A stretch of DNA of 64,000 nt, from assembly GCA_028023455.1 (NCBI GenBank), contig JAQFVV010012400.1:16545490-16609489 (forward strand). Reading direction: 5' to 3'. The notes beneath the pieces are model-generated. The model ran no database searches and had not been told where the DNA came from. It saw nothing but the letters and a program-made list of their open reading frames with translations. The translations under genes were made by a program, and so were the position numbers. Position 1 is the stretch's first letter. The number at the start of each line of letters is the position of its first letter. Positions 1-11,699 of the stretch are shown here, piece after piece. This stretch comes from Epiperipatus broadwayi. Its lineage: Eukaryota > Onychophora > Udeonychophora > Euonychophora > Peripatidae.

Positions 1-966
1 ATACACTTTCTTTAACTCTATTTGATGATTCAAAATTAAAACTTTAAACACATAAATACACACATAAACCAGTTAAGTCCTGAAGTTTTTTTCTATTTTT
101 GGAACATTTCTCTGATATATAGATATTCTACAGTAGATTCTCAATTACGTTTTATTTAACAGAAGATTGATAGTAAATTTTTCATATATATAAAATACTA
201 CATGACTATTTACTTATCCATTATATATATTGAGATAAAAAGTTCTTTAAAATTCTTAAAACCCCAAGCCGCCATCTTTAATTTTAAAAAAATTACAACA
301 AATACAATTTATAATATATCTTCTGTTTGAATACAGTAAATATAAAAGTATATACATTGTTAGAACCAGCAAATATGAAAGAATGTAATAAAGCTGATAA
401 AATAGACATTACTAAAAAAAAAAAAAATTAAAAAAAATGAGATTTTTAATACTTTTAAACATGATTATTTTTATATTGGTTCACAAATTCTAAATTTTGA
501 AAGTTAAATGTTAAAATGACAATTTCATAGATAGCTTCATCACATTTGTCATAAAATGCTGAAAAAATTGATATATAATTTATCTTACCTGAGATAATTT
601 TTTATAGTAAAAATTATAAAAACTATGCGATTGGTGACTTTCATTTTTACTAGCAGACTCGGATCTTGTCCTTCCATACAGGAGATCTGTTAGCAATGTT
701 TGGTTTTAGTGAGGGCAAAAAAAAAAAACAGTAAGAACAGTGCATGAGATATTATGCAAAGAGAACTTCAATAAATTATAATTTATGAAAAAATTAATAA
801 ACAACAAAATAATTTTTTTTATTATGAGCACTGATTATGATGTATGAGAGTGGATGACTAAGGGCGCTTCAAAGTCTGTGTTCAAGAGATTATTACAAAA
901 TTGTAACAAATAAATAAAACACTACTGTATCATGCAATAATCAAATGATTATATAAACAATCATAT
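1..966. other. AT-rich non-coding DNA, nothing identified
   Basis: Only AT-rich sequence with A-runs near 414-427 and 718-729 is seen. No ORF, RNA gene or repeat match to the rest of the window was found. Confidence 0.6.
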
Positions 967-1329
967 AAATAAAATCATAATATATCTTGCCTATTGCACT
1001 AAATATTTAGGTATATGAATGAGTCTGAATGTGTATGTTTTTATATCATTGAAATGTAAATTACCTAAAATTCCATAGCATATTTATTGTTTTTTATACA
1101 TATTTAATTATATAAAAAAATAAGTAAAAAAAAATGGGTAATAAAACTAATTGAATACTCAAATAAAATCATAATATATCTTGCCTATTGCACAATATTT
1201 AGGTATATGAATAAGTCTGGATGTGTATGCTTTTATAACATTGAAATTGTAAATTCTCTAGCATATTTATTGTTTTCTACATATATTTAATTATATAAAA
1301 ACATAAGTAATAAAACTAATTGAATACTC
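967..1329. repeat. Two-copy tandem duplication, period 194 bp
   Basis: The block at 967-1160 is repeated at 1161-1329. Both begin AAATAAAATCATAATATATC and end in the string TTGAATACTC. The second copy is shorter because of several small deletions, for example in the poly-A and ATGGG stretch. The divergence suggests a duplication that is not recent. No coding content. Confidence 0.85.
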
Positions 1330-2930
1330 ACTGATTCCTGGTAAACGTTATCATCCATTTCAAATTTGAATCCAGTTGTGAAGGCATTAGATGTGTTTAC
1401 TATGGTTGTCCTTACAGATAAAAAATGACTCCAATTCTTTTTTTGACATTGCAGCTTCCAAATCCTTTTTTTTTTTTTTTTGACATTGCAGCTTCTAAAT
1501 CTGAACTGTCACAAAAATGAGTTTCTAGAAAAAGGAGGCTTACAAACCTCCATCGGCAATTTCATATCCATATCAAGTGGTAAGAGAATGCAATTCGGCC
1601 ATAAAAAAGCTTTATGGTTAGTAAATCTAAAAAAATGAGGAAAAAAAATTAAAATTATATTTTAGAAAAAAAAATCATAAAAAATTCAAATTTCATCGTA
1701 GAAAAAAATACATACATCTTTTTAATCGTAACAAAATGGCGGAACGAATGGTCTAAGACCCGTATGTGTACAATTTACCAATTCCATGCAAACTCAATTG
1801 AAACTCTAAACTTCTGAACAGAGGCTCTTAGGGGCACTGCATACAAAAAGAGTTTAAAAAAAGGAAGAAGGGAAGAAGAGAAAAATAAAATGTTTAACCA
1901 GCATCTAATAAATTATTATTAATTTGGAACATCGGATGATCCACACCGCTCGATGCCGCTGTTGCTAATGCAAAGCAAATAGATATAATGTTAATGGGCT
2001 TTTTTTTCTTTAAAACATTCAGTCTTTGGGGGGGGGGGAGGATTTATTTTGAATTTTTATTTTTTTACCGAGCTTATTTTTATTTTTTAAAAATAGATAT
2101 AACTTTTTTTTAAAAAAAAAAAACATTCGGTCTTTTTTTTTTTTGGATTTATTTTGATTTTTTATTTTTTTAAAACATTTAATTTTTTTTATTCATAAAC
2201 AAATACATATAACTTTTTTTTAAAAAAACATTCTTTTTTAAATCATTCTTGATTTGATTTTTTGGTTTTTGTTTTATTTATTTACATTTTTATATTAGTA
2301 TGTAATAAGCTCTATTAACGAGTGTGTTTGTATTTATATTGTGCTCTATTAACAAGTATGTGCGTGTATGTATATTGTGTACATTAATTAATTAATCAAA
2401 TCTGTATGCGCATAATGACATATATGTAGTTATATTTTAAAATGATTAAACTAAACTATGTAGTAAATATCATTGTATGTGTAAAAACACACCTATGTAA
2501 ACTATAATGTGATAGATTTTGTGAACATTATAACTTTTCTAAATTATCTCTTTTAAGTTATTAAATTTATAAATTTGTTTGCATTCGCATATAAATCTTA
2601 AATCCAGCGGTGCCTGTCTTATACATATAGTAGAATGTTGACAACTTAAATCTCTTTTTTTTTTTAAAAAATGAGAATCAAGGTCATTGGTTTCTCAGAA
2701 ATACCTCTCATTAAAGTGTAAACTGAGGACCAAAATTTCAAAGAGGAATAAAGTTGAAAAACAAAGACAAAATTATTGAACCGGCAGCTGGCACTTTTGT
2801 TTTTGCTAAAATTTATTAGTTATTAAAACTTAAGAATTTAAAACTCAAAATTGTAAACAACTTAATGGCTTGTGAGGGGGTGAGAAAGATTTGCTATAAA
2901 AAAAACCAGTTTGAATTCAAAAGAAGCTGA
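1330..2930. other. Non-coding DNA with homopolymer tracts
   Basis: This holds T-runs near 1463-1481, an 11-base G-run at 2028-2038, and alternating long T and A tracts from 2040 to 2260. A short hairpin (AGGAGGCTT...) lies near 1535-1553. I see no gene. Confidence 0.5.
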
Positions 2931-3092
2931 CTCTCATCAGTTAACAAATCAAATACAGCCAGGTGCTATGCCAAATTTACGATGTTGGCAATTGGTCTAG
3001 GAGATCGAGGGAGTCCAGAACAGCAGCCTACCAAGAATGAAGCAGTTGTGCCTCCGCCATGCAAGCCACCTCAGCAAGAAGATGATTGGTAA
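2931..3092 (+). CDS. Possible short coding exon, unknown product
   Basis: An open stretch runs from 2931 to the TAA at 3090-3092; its first ATG is at 2982 and gives 36 residues ending in QQEDDW. The segment is clearly richer in GC than its surroundings and uses mixed codons (CCTCCGCCATGC), which is unusual here. A possible acceptor AG lies at 2939-2940 or 2957-2958, and a GTAATT that could serve as a donor overlaps the stop codon, so it could be an internal or terminal exon rather than a complete gene. The predicted peptide is Pro/Gln/Glu-rich at its C-terminus. I do not recognise it. It may also be chance. Confidence 0.2.
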   Translation, partial: LSSVNKSNTARCYAKFTMLAIGLGDRGSPEQQPTKNEAVVPPPCKPPQQEDDW

Positions 3093-6027
3093 TTAAATCT
3101 TCCACAGAGCTCTTAACTAAATTGTAATAAATCACTCTAATAATTCTTATAAGCTAGCTATACTATAAATCTGCACAAACTGTTAAACTAAAGTCCACTC
3201 TTTAATTAAAACTCTGTAATAAATTCGTAATTATTAAGTCTCTTAATATGATCTTATTTAAAAATAATATTGTAAAATCTTGCCTAATAAAAAGTTAAAC
3301 TAGTAATATTTTGCTTAAACATGATAACTATCTTAGTCATTGTTCTTAATTTATTCAATCTGCGGATATGCCTTCATTACTTTGCTTATTGATATGTTAT
3401 TAATTATGCTATGCCATCCTTCAGGGTGGAGATTGCTAATATAACAATACAGAGACAATTAAACGCTTTCATATAATCTTATATCGCCTTTTAGCACAAC
3501 ATAAATTTCTAAACTCAGTATAATTCAGGTTTGCATATTTAATAATTATATTAGTTAACGATCAAACTGGGGACTGTCGATCATTATGTATAAAAGATCG
3601 ATTGCATTTACCTGTAGCAGGCCATTTTATTTTTTGGTCTTGCAAGTTCCTACAAAGTGCACGACTTTCGCGTGAGCTCTGCTGAATAATGCTTTGCCCT
3701 CCTCATTTCTTAGATTGGGACAGCTCCCAAGGGGAGTAGGGATGTTTGTGAAATACTTAGAATTTGTAGTACCTCATACTACTTCCACTAGATTTAACCC
3801 TAACTATTTAGGACTGCGTATTGGCATAGCTTTCATCATTACAAGTACAGACACCTTGACATGATACCCTGTTGAATGTTTAATACTAATGGGTATACAG
3901 AGTGTTGTAACAAGTTGCAGATAATGTTCACACACTATAGATGTGGGGCGAGTGTTGTCTGCTTCATCATCAAGTGTTTGAACAGTTTACAGGCTGTAAG
4001 ATGTATGAGTGGCCTTGTAAACAGCATATTTCTGTGCTTTTGCAGGAAAAGTGTCATCCGGAGATGTGGATCGTCTGATGTTGTAGTATCATTGATTTTT
4101 GCTATCAAATTGCTTTCAACTCCCAATGAGCACACCAAAGTATTTATCAAAAACAACCTATAACTTATTTGGTTTTGTAGGCTCCTCAATAACTCATTCA
4201 TTAATGTAGGTCAGTCTATCCATAGCATGACTAGTCATTTTCTTTTTCACTAAACAACCATTCAAAAATAAAATATTTTGCTAGTAAATTAAACTATCTC
4301 ACAGTATGACCTTAGGACAATTTTCAACCTATCATTTGTGCTTCAGCCCTCTGTTCAAACCTAATCAGATAAAAATCTATTAATTTATTTTCTTTGTGGA
4401 CCACGTTCTCCAAAGTATTCAGCAGTTCAAAATTAATTAGATTTGTCGTAGAAAAGGGTGTAATTATTAACCTGTATTGTCTATTTGTGTGTTATTACTA
4501 ACAAGTTGTTTGTATTTGGAAAGATTAAATAAAGTTTAATTTTTTCTATACATTCAACATTCACTCATAAATGATGAAAATAGTCCAATATATTACTCTT
4601 AAGAAATGTAATATTTCAAATTAACAAAAACTAAAACAATTTAAATAACAACAAAAAAGTCATTGATCACCTGCCAAAAGAAAAAAGAGGGGGCTGTCAG
4701 TAAATAGTTTTACCTTGAGAGATATTATAAATCGTATTGCTTTGTAAGTTTGACAATCAGTTAAAAAAAAAAAATCAACTAGGTTAAGTTTTCCAAATCA
4801 AATCCACTTTTACTCTGATAATTTTTTTTATTTATATGTCAGTAATCTAATTATCCACTTTATCCTTGTCACATTTCTACCTGATTTTTTTTTAAAAAAA
4901 AATAGTCATAGATGAAAAGTTTTTTCTTGATCTTCAAATTTAAGAACTACTAAAAAGAATTTACTGTACTTTAATCAGGGGAAGAAAAGGCTTTCTTATA
5001 AATCACTACTTTAAGAGCAGGATTAATGTTTGTACGTTCAACAAACTTTTCAATTAATATTTCATTTGTCTCTTATCTGCTTCAACATTAAAGTCTGAAG
5101 TTGTAATGTTAAAAGTTATGTTCCATTTATAAGTTGTATTACAGATATATAACCAGATTTATTAACACATATGGATCATCATCACCATTATTTTTCATTA
5201 TCAATACTGTCTGATAAAGATCTCTTTAGATTCTCTATTTGATATCTTTTCTCCATATGACTCCAATAAACTTTCTATTTCACTCACCAATCTTATCTGT
5301 AGTATCTTTCAAGATCTCTGGCATATATCCTAATGACCTGTTCGAAGCTAGCTCCATTTCTATTTCATTTCTTTCGATGATGTCAGTGATATTTGATCCC
5401 TTCTTGTTAGATTCCAGCAACTACTATTATAATTAAAGAAACAGATACATAAAAAAATAAGGAGCACAGGATTTTAATACCAGAGTAGAGTTTATATATA
5501 TCTATGGCTTTAAAAAAAAATTTATTAAAATCTCATGATTTTTAAGCACCTATTCTTAGCTACCTTGTAATAAATCCCCAATTGACCTATTCATCATATG
5601 GAAAAAACATGATGTAATTTTGACTCAAGTTGGAAGAAGTATTTTACCTTTTTTTATAAGGGGAAGAGGATAATAATCAAAATTATAGGCACAAGTGAAG
5701 TCAATAAATCCAATTATGCTCAAAAAAAGTTCAGTTTTATCTATTCAGCTATTGGGTTCAATTATTTGTTATTCTTAGTACTGACTATTATGAACATTTC
5801 TACTGTTCAGTAATGACTGTGTTAAGTTAGTAGAAGATCTACTTTGGTAAGATGAACTTTTAAATCATTTCCATATAACCTGTTTGTAATTTAGCAACCA
5901 ATCTATAAATTTATTTATCAGGTGATAAAACAATGTGAATCTTCAGTGTAAAACATTTCTAAGTATAAAGATATAAATACCCTAAGCCTAGCAACTGTCT
6001 AAAATCTTTCCATGAAATTTACAAGAG
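3093..6027. other. Unassigned DNA, one unrecognised open frame
   Basis: The part at 3600-4200 is slightly richer in GC than its surroundings and holds overlapping open frames on both strands (about 95 residues plus, 3876-4163; 88 residues minus, 3935-4201). Neither shows a motif I recognise. They could be remains of an old mobile element. The rest is AT-rich with no feature. Confidence 0.3.
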
Positions 6028-6079
6028 ACTAACTTCCCTCCTCTTTTAATTTAACTAACTTCCCTCCTCTTTTAATTTA
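6028..6079. repeat. Tandem duplication, 26-bp unit x2
   Basis: The 26-base unit starting ACTAACTTCCCTCCTCTTTT occurs at 6028-6053 and again at 6054-6079 without visible change, so the duplication looks recent. Confidence 0.9.
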
Positions 6080-7302
6080 AACATCTTATATAATGTATTT
6101 CATTGCAATGTTTGAACTCTGCAATAATAGAAAAAAAAATCCTGGTATACTGTAAATTATTATTCTGGCTTGTACTATGTAAAAATCTATGGCACAGTTC
6201 ATTAATACAAATGTCTATTTGTACCATGTTCATAACCTTAAGTTCAAATTCATAAGGAGTTTTGAAATTTTCATTAGTAAGATTCAAAAAATTTTCAAAT
6301 ATCATTTTCCTAGCCAATATAGTAGTCAGAAAATAGACACTTAAGGCATTCTTATATGGAAAACAAATTCCAGGCAATCTGGATTAGTATGATATATAGA
6401 AAATGACATGATTGTAATATGATTAAATCTCCATTATCAATGATGAAAGTGATATACTTTCGCAGATATTGCTTTGGCTGACATTATCAATCTACAAATA
6501 ACAAATGGTGAACATAAGATTCTTTTATACTTACAAAATTTCATTAATTGCAAGTTATCTTACAACGGATTTACATAATATAAATATAATATTATTAGAT
6601 ATATACTTAAATTTAACTATGCATTATTTTAAGGAAATGTTTTTTATAAGACATTATGTCATATATCTAAGAATTATATTCTTTACAAGAGATCATTTGT
6701 ATACTAATATAAATTTGGTATATATCATTTGTTCTTTGTAGGTTGATGAAGTTGTTAGAAATAACTGAAACATTTCAACATTAAAATAATTAACCAAGCT
6801 AAAAATAACAAAGAGTGAGAAATAGTATGCATGGATATCTTTATAGTACATTATAGATCAGAAACTTCTACAACAGCTGCCTCTCATAAAAAAACAGTAA
6901 AGGATTCCACTGACTGGATTTTCCAATTGTCAGTGAAGAGTTTGAGCAGTTTTTCTTTCTTGTTTTACCCACTAGCTATAGATGAGTATCCAAAAAAAAA
7001 CCTATGATCAAAATGAATTACTGTTACAACACAAAGCTCTACAATTGTTATCAACATGTTTCATTGGTTAATAACTTTAAACAAAGGCAGAGAGAGGAAT
7101 CATGACTGGTTGAGATCACAAGGGAATGGTTGAGTGAGAGATGAATCACAATGGTGATCTTATAAATAGATAACAAAGATTTATACTGTGACAATAGTGT
7201 TCTCTAAATTAACTTTAAAATAAAATAACTTAGGAACACAATATCCCAAGACAAAAAGAAATTAAAAATAGAATATAGCTTACCTATGTATATATATATA
7301 TA
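6080..7302. other. AT-rich DNA, nothing identified
   Basis: Open frames of 101 (minus, 6072-6377) and 78 codons (plus, 6505-6741) are low-complexity, rich in Ile/Tyr/Phe/Asn as expected from AT-rich DNA, and show no motif. I do not regard them as genes. Confidence 0.5.
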
Positions 7303-7517
7303 AATAGTTTTTAGGGTAAACATTTTGTTAATTCACATATTCTGAATGCTCAACTACTTCATATTCAATCTCATTCTTTACCTCACACCCAATTTAATTA
7401 TTATCTGAGATCTAACGATTTTTCTTTGAAAAGTTAACCTTGACAATGGTGGATGCTATTTCATTGAAACATTGGTAATTAATCAAAACTAACATGTGGT
7501 TTAACCCAAAAACTATT
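7303..7517. mobile_element. Small palindromic element, family D (long copy)
   Basis: The left end AATAGTTTTTAGGGTAAA is mirrored by TTTAACCCAAAAACTATT at the right end. A 70-bp relative with the same ends lies at 48776-48845. Similarity between the two loci continues for about 40 bases past the right end (a GAAAACATTAAATATAATAT string in both), so the true element is longer than the palindrome. No coding capacity. It is probably a miniature inverted-repeat element, superfamily unknown. Confidence 0.6.
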
Positions 7518-8019
7518 GTATTTAGATCATATAATGGTGAAAACATTAAATATAATATATACTATGTAAAGAAAGTAATAGTGTAGTGCAAACAATTAAG
7601 TTAATATTTTAATTGAAGGAAAATTATAAAAAATAATCAGTAGAAAATAAAAAATATTATTGCCCAAAAAAGGAACAGACTGATGACAGCCACTATTGCT
7701 GGATTAAATTCGTAAACGTACATTAATTAAAATATTGTAAGCAAAACTAATGTATAAAGTATGTGTCCCACATAAATTTTTATTAGGGATAAATATCTGG
7801 TGATAAATGTATTTCTGGATTGTGTTAACTTGTATTAGCAATTGACTTTTTAAAATTAAAGCAAAGGAAGGAGATTAAACAACTATTGGAACTGTTTATG
7901 ACTGGTTATTAAATATATTTCATGATTATCCTGAAGGAAATATGCTATTTTTTAAGATGAGTATAGAAGAAAGAGAGGGGGCATCAAAATTTTTGTATTG
8001 TATATAATTTGTTTTATTA

Positions 8020-8593
8020 ATTTCTCAAAAATATCATTTAAAGGATGTAAGAGAAAATTTAAAAAAAAAAAACCATGCCTGGGATTAAGTTGTTAAAATG
8101 CATTGCACAATTGATTATCTAAATTTGATATAATAATGTAATATTGTACAAAACATAAGGTCATAAATAATAATAAAAAACAGGCAAAAACTCGCTATAC
8201 GTATTGCCACACAGCAAGCTAGAGTAATCAATGGATGCCAGAAGGCTTGTGCATAAAATCCCCACATGCCAGAAACTAGTCTGGGGATATTGAATGAGTA
8301 GACACTAGATGGGGATTTTATGCACAAGCCTTCTGGCATCCATTGATTACTCTAGCTTGCTGTGTGGTAATATGTATAGTGAGTTTTTGCCCGTTTTAAT
8401 AACAGTTATAAACATAGTGTTACATTTCTTAAAAATATAATTTATTGGGTATAAGAGAAATTTTAGAAAGAAAAAATATGGCTGAAATTAATTTTCTTAA
8501 AGCATTCTGCACAATTAACTAATTTAAACTTGATATACTGTAATAATGTAATATTATACAAAACATAAGATTATAAATGATAATAATATGTTA
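8020..8593. repeat. Direct duplication of ~160 bp flanking a family A foldback
   Basis: Sequence at about 8020-8180 is repeated at about 8425-8593: both contain AAAATAT...TTTA, GTAAGAGAAA-like and TAATAATGTAATATT-GTACAAAACATAAG-like strings in the same order. The family A foldback at 8180-8397 lies between them. The copies differ at many positions, so the duplication is old. Confidence 0.7.
8180..8397. mobile_element. Family A foldback element
   Basis: An inverted repeat of about 95 bases per arm surrounds a short centre. The left arm is family A antisense (AGAGTAATCAATGGATGCC...) and the right arm is sense, beginning just inside the hammerhead with GCCAGAAACTAGTCTGGGG. The CTGATGA part of the ribozyme is absent, so this copy cannot self-cleave. 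No clear target duplication is visible. An open frame spanning the palindrome is an artefact. Confidence 0.8.
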
Positions 8594-9566
8594 CAAAATC
8601 AACTTTGGAAAATTTGAAAACAAAGGTAACTGAATCCTGTAAAAAAATTTAATTAAAAAACTTACTAATAAGTAACTAATTAGATTAAAACGAGAATCAA
8701 AAAAAACAAACCCATGTGACTTTTATCATTAAGAAAGGAAAATGCTTAACAATTTGGAAAACATGTTGTTGATGTATGGGTACAGGTGGGTTGATTATAA
8801 CACATACTGATAAGAAAGAGATTCATCTAGATACAAACCTCTACACAATTATTTTAAATGCAAATAGTAAGGAAAAGCACAAACCACTGATCAGTTCTTC
8901 TGATCACAGAAAATATCTGCCCAGTATTGAAAAGCAATAATTTCCATTATATATATATCATCTTCAACAGCTATAAGGAAAAATTTCTGCAAAATATGTT
9001 AATGTCAGGATGAATTGCTGAGCAAAACTATTACTTGGACAGTCCATTCCCTATCTGAAATGTGATTCTTGGAGGATATACATTTGCATCTGGAATAACC
9101 TTGTCAAAAACCCTATATGTAAAAGAAAATACCTATCATCTGTTCTATGGAATAATAAGTAAGTTCTAATCTATAAGCTTAGAAATTGGAAAACATTAAT
9201 GTACTATCGCAAATAACTGATTGACCATCATACACTAAATTGATAGTGAATTGTAATGTGCAAGCAAAAAGGAATAACTGCTTGGAAAGATTTGCCCTAT
9301 AATTATAAACCAAATGACAACACGTTTCTGAATGATTTATTGTAAAAACATTAAAATGATTGAAAGTTCAACTGGTAAAAAATATTTTAAGATGAAAATA
9401 AAGCACTATAGCATATTTTGAATTGTGCAAAAATATATATTATTTTTCTCTTTACACAAAGTATACCAGAGATGAATTCTTTGATTAAAGTTTTTGTTCC
9501 TTATATTTTATAATATATTTGTCAGCATTTATATAACTATTAATAAAAATCTTTACATACATATAT
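8594..9566. other. AT-rich DNA, nothing identified
   Basis: No ORF, repeat or RNA signature was recognised in this stretch. Confidence 0.5.
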
Positions 9567-9679
9567 TAAACAAAGGCTCAACTCTCCATACAGTAGTGTG
9601 ACCCTGTGCTAACCAGAGTAATCAATATATGCCAGAAGGCTTGTGCATAAAATCCCTATCTAGTGCCTATCATCCAATA

Positions 9680-9725
9680 TCCCCAGACTAGTTTCTGGCT
9701 TGTGGCCATCAACAGAAGAGGAGCC
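9680..9725 (-). ncRNA. Family A hammerhead, core mutated
   Basis: On the minus strand the GAAACTAGTC segment and the TGGC/GCCA helix II are kept, but the CTGATGA box reads CTGTTGA, and the base next to it in helix I is altered. A change at a conserved core position should abolish cleavage. It is a decayed relative of 15612-15653. Confidence 0.65.
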
Positions 9726-10134
9726 TTGGATCTGAGAGCACTGCACCTAGATCTTAGGATCTAATGCAACCCTCCAGCAGCCACTTTTTAACTCTACTTT
9801 ACTACAAAACTATGAGAATGAAATTGAAAACACAAAAATATTTTCAATCTAAGCTCAATAGCTTATATAGTCATGTGGGTCTGAACTCAATTCAGCACCC
9901 ATACATTTTGGTGTATTTGGCTCTTAAACAACCATAGCCACCACTATCCTATTAGGCAGGATTGGTGTTAAACCACTAAACATCTTATGATCACCTTCTC
10001 ATACTAGCACATAATTGTTGTAAACAAAGGCAAAACTCTCCATACAGTAGTGCCACCCTGTGCTAACCAGAGTAATCAATAGATGCCAGAAGGCTTGTGC
10101 ATAAAATCCCTATCTAGTGCCTACTCATCTAATA

Positions 10135-10187
10135 TCCCCAGACTAGTTTCTGGCTTGTGGCCATGATCAGTGAGGAGCCTTGGATCT
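10135..10187 (-). ncRNA. Family A hammerhead, G8 mutated
   Basis: The minus-strand copy has helix I (TCCTCA with TGGGGA), helix II (TGGC with GCCA), GAAA and ACTAGTC, but the box is CTGATCA instead of CTGATGA. The changed base corresponds to G8, needed for catalysis in known hammerheads, so this copy is predicted inactive while its fold is preserved. Confidence 0.7.
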
Positions 10188-10654
10188 GAGAGCACTGCAC
10201 CTAGATCTTAGGATCTAATGCAACCCTCCAGCAGCCACCTTTTAACTCTACTTTACTACAAAACTAATTATGAGAATTAAATTGGAAAACACAAAAATAT
10301 TTTCAATCTAAGCTCAATAGCTTATATAGTCATATGGGTCTGGAACTCAATTCAGCACCCATACATTTTGGGGTCTTTGGCTCTTAAACAACCATAGCCA
10401 CCACTATCCTATTAGGCAGGATTGGTGTTAAACCACTAAACATCTTATGATCACCTTCTCATACTAGCACAAAATTGTTGTAAACAAAGGCAAAACTCTC
10501 CATACAGTAGTGCCACCTTGTGCTAACCAGAGTAATCAATAGATGCTAGTATGAGAAGGTGATCATGTGATGTTTAGAGTTTAACACCAATCCTGCCTAA
10601 TAGGATAGTGGTGGCTATGGTTGTTTAATATATATGATCTACCTTTTTAAACAT

Positions 10655-10774
10655 ATCTAATGATGACATTGTGAATTAAATTCTGAAGAGATATATTAAA
10701 GAGTGATAAATTGAATCTAATGATGACATTGTGAATTAAATTCTGAAGAGATATATTAAAGAGTGATAAATTGA
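10655..10774. repeat. Perfect 60-bp tandem duplication
   Basis: The unit at 10655-10714, starting ATCTAATGATGACATTGTGA, is repeated without change at 10715-10774. The exact identity points to a recent event. It lies just inside the LINE-bearing insertion. Confidence 0.95.
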
Positions 10775-11102
10775 AAACACAAACATAATATATTATGTGT
10801 ATAAATGATTCCTACACCACAATCAATTTAATTTGGGTACAACAGATATATATATATATGTGTGTGTATGATGCATTTAAATTAAAACAACAAGTATTTT
10901 AATGACAAATAATATCTAATATATAATCACTGTTAATAAATTGCAACCACTTCATTTGGGACTGCCCTAAAAAAAACGTAACTCTTGCCAGAAAAAAAAG
11001 AACCTAAACCACATCTGTGCTCCATACAGCTCCAATAGATATGAACTTCCTCCTTTAGATAACCTCTCACCTCCATCTGATACCAACTCAATCTTTCAGC
11101 AT

Positions 11103-11690
11103 TTGACCACCATCTTACCTTCCAGTGAAACTCCAGCTTCCTCTAGGCCACATAATTTTGATTTCACTTGCAGCCCACCACTCTCAGTTACAGATCCACC
11201 GCAGGACCCTCTTTCCTTGATGGACACATCCACTAATTCAAACTCAGAAATCATTCTGCCTGAGTCTACCAACTCTGGCCCTGCCACCACAAACAACAAA
11301 CATCAGAAGCATGCACACCCTAACCCATCTGATAGTGACACCAACTCTGACAGGCAGATTTCCATCCTTGACCTTCCCAGTGAAACCATAATGAATCCTC
11401 TTCTGGAACCCAGGGCAAGTCTCAGACATACAGAATGTACAAGGAAAAAAAGAATTTCTTTCAGTGAAGAATTTTGTCAGCCTCCTCCCTTCGCACTCTC
11501 TCACCTTCCTCTGTTGAAATTTTCTCGAACAGTGGTTCATCAACTGACATCAAGAATGAATCATTGTGCAATTCTGGCAGAAGAAAGAACTGAGTACTCC
11601 TCACATCTCTTCCAGCCCAGTTCATCCCTGCTCATCATAAAAATTTCCGAAATTCCTACTGTTGCTCCATTCCTTATGTCGATATCTTGA
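11103..11690 (+). pseudogene. LINE 5' open frame (possible ORF1 remnant)
   Basis: A 195-residue open frame rich in Ser, Thr and Pro precedes the endonuclease region of the same element. Its composition, with segments such as SSETPASSRPHNF and DSDTNSDRQI, is that of a disordered linker. I see no zinc knuckle or RRM. It may be an ORF1 remnant or the N-terminal part of the large ORF. The GC content is far above the window average, as in the rest of this LINE. Confidence 0.45.
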
Positions 11691-11699
11691 GGTCATCTA

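Larger units (their letters stand above)
9567..10635 (-). mobile_element. Family A tandem array, left part
   Basis: Two complete units follow each other head to tail (9567-10022 and 10023-10480; the cleavage-site equivalents at 9685/9686 and 10140/10141 are 455 bases apart). A partial third unit follows (10481-10544) and then an abrupt switch to the opposite orientation (10546-10628). The RNA sense, defined by the hammerhead, is minus for the first three. The left terminus AAACAAAGGC is the same end seen at 27407. The plus-sense part resumes at 15413 after a 4.8-kb insertion. No protein is encoded by the unit. Confidence 0.85.

Noticed and set aside
2900-2945. CTGATGA on the minus strand near 2938
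   Set aside because: No helix II and no GAAA at a suitable distance.
7678-7715. CTGATGA followed by CAGC/GCTG, resembling a hammerhead core
   Set aside because: The GAAA segment reads GATT and no cleavage site or helix I could be found. At best a dead remnant, at worst chance.
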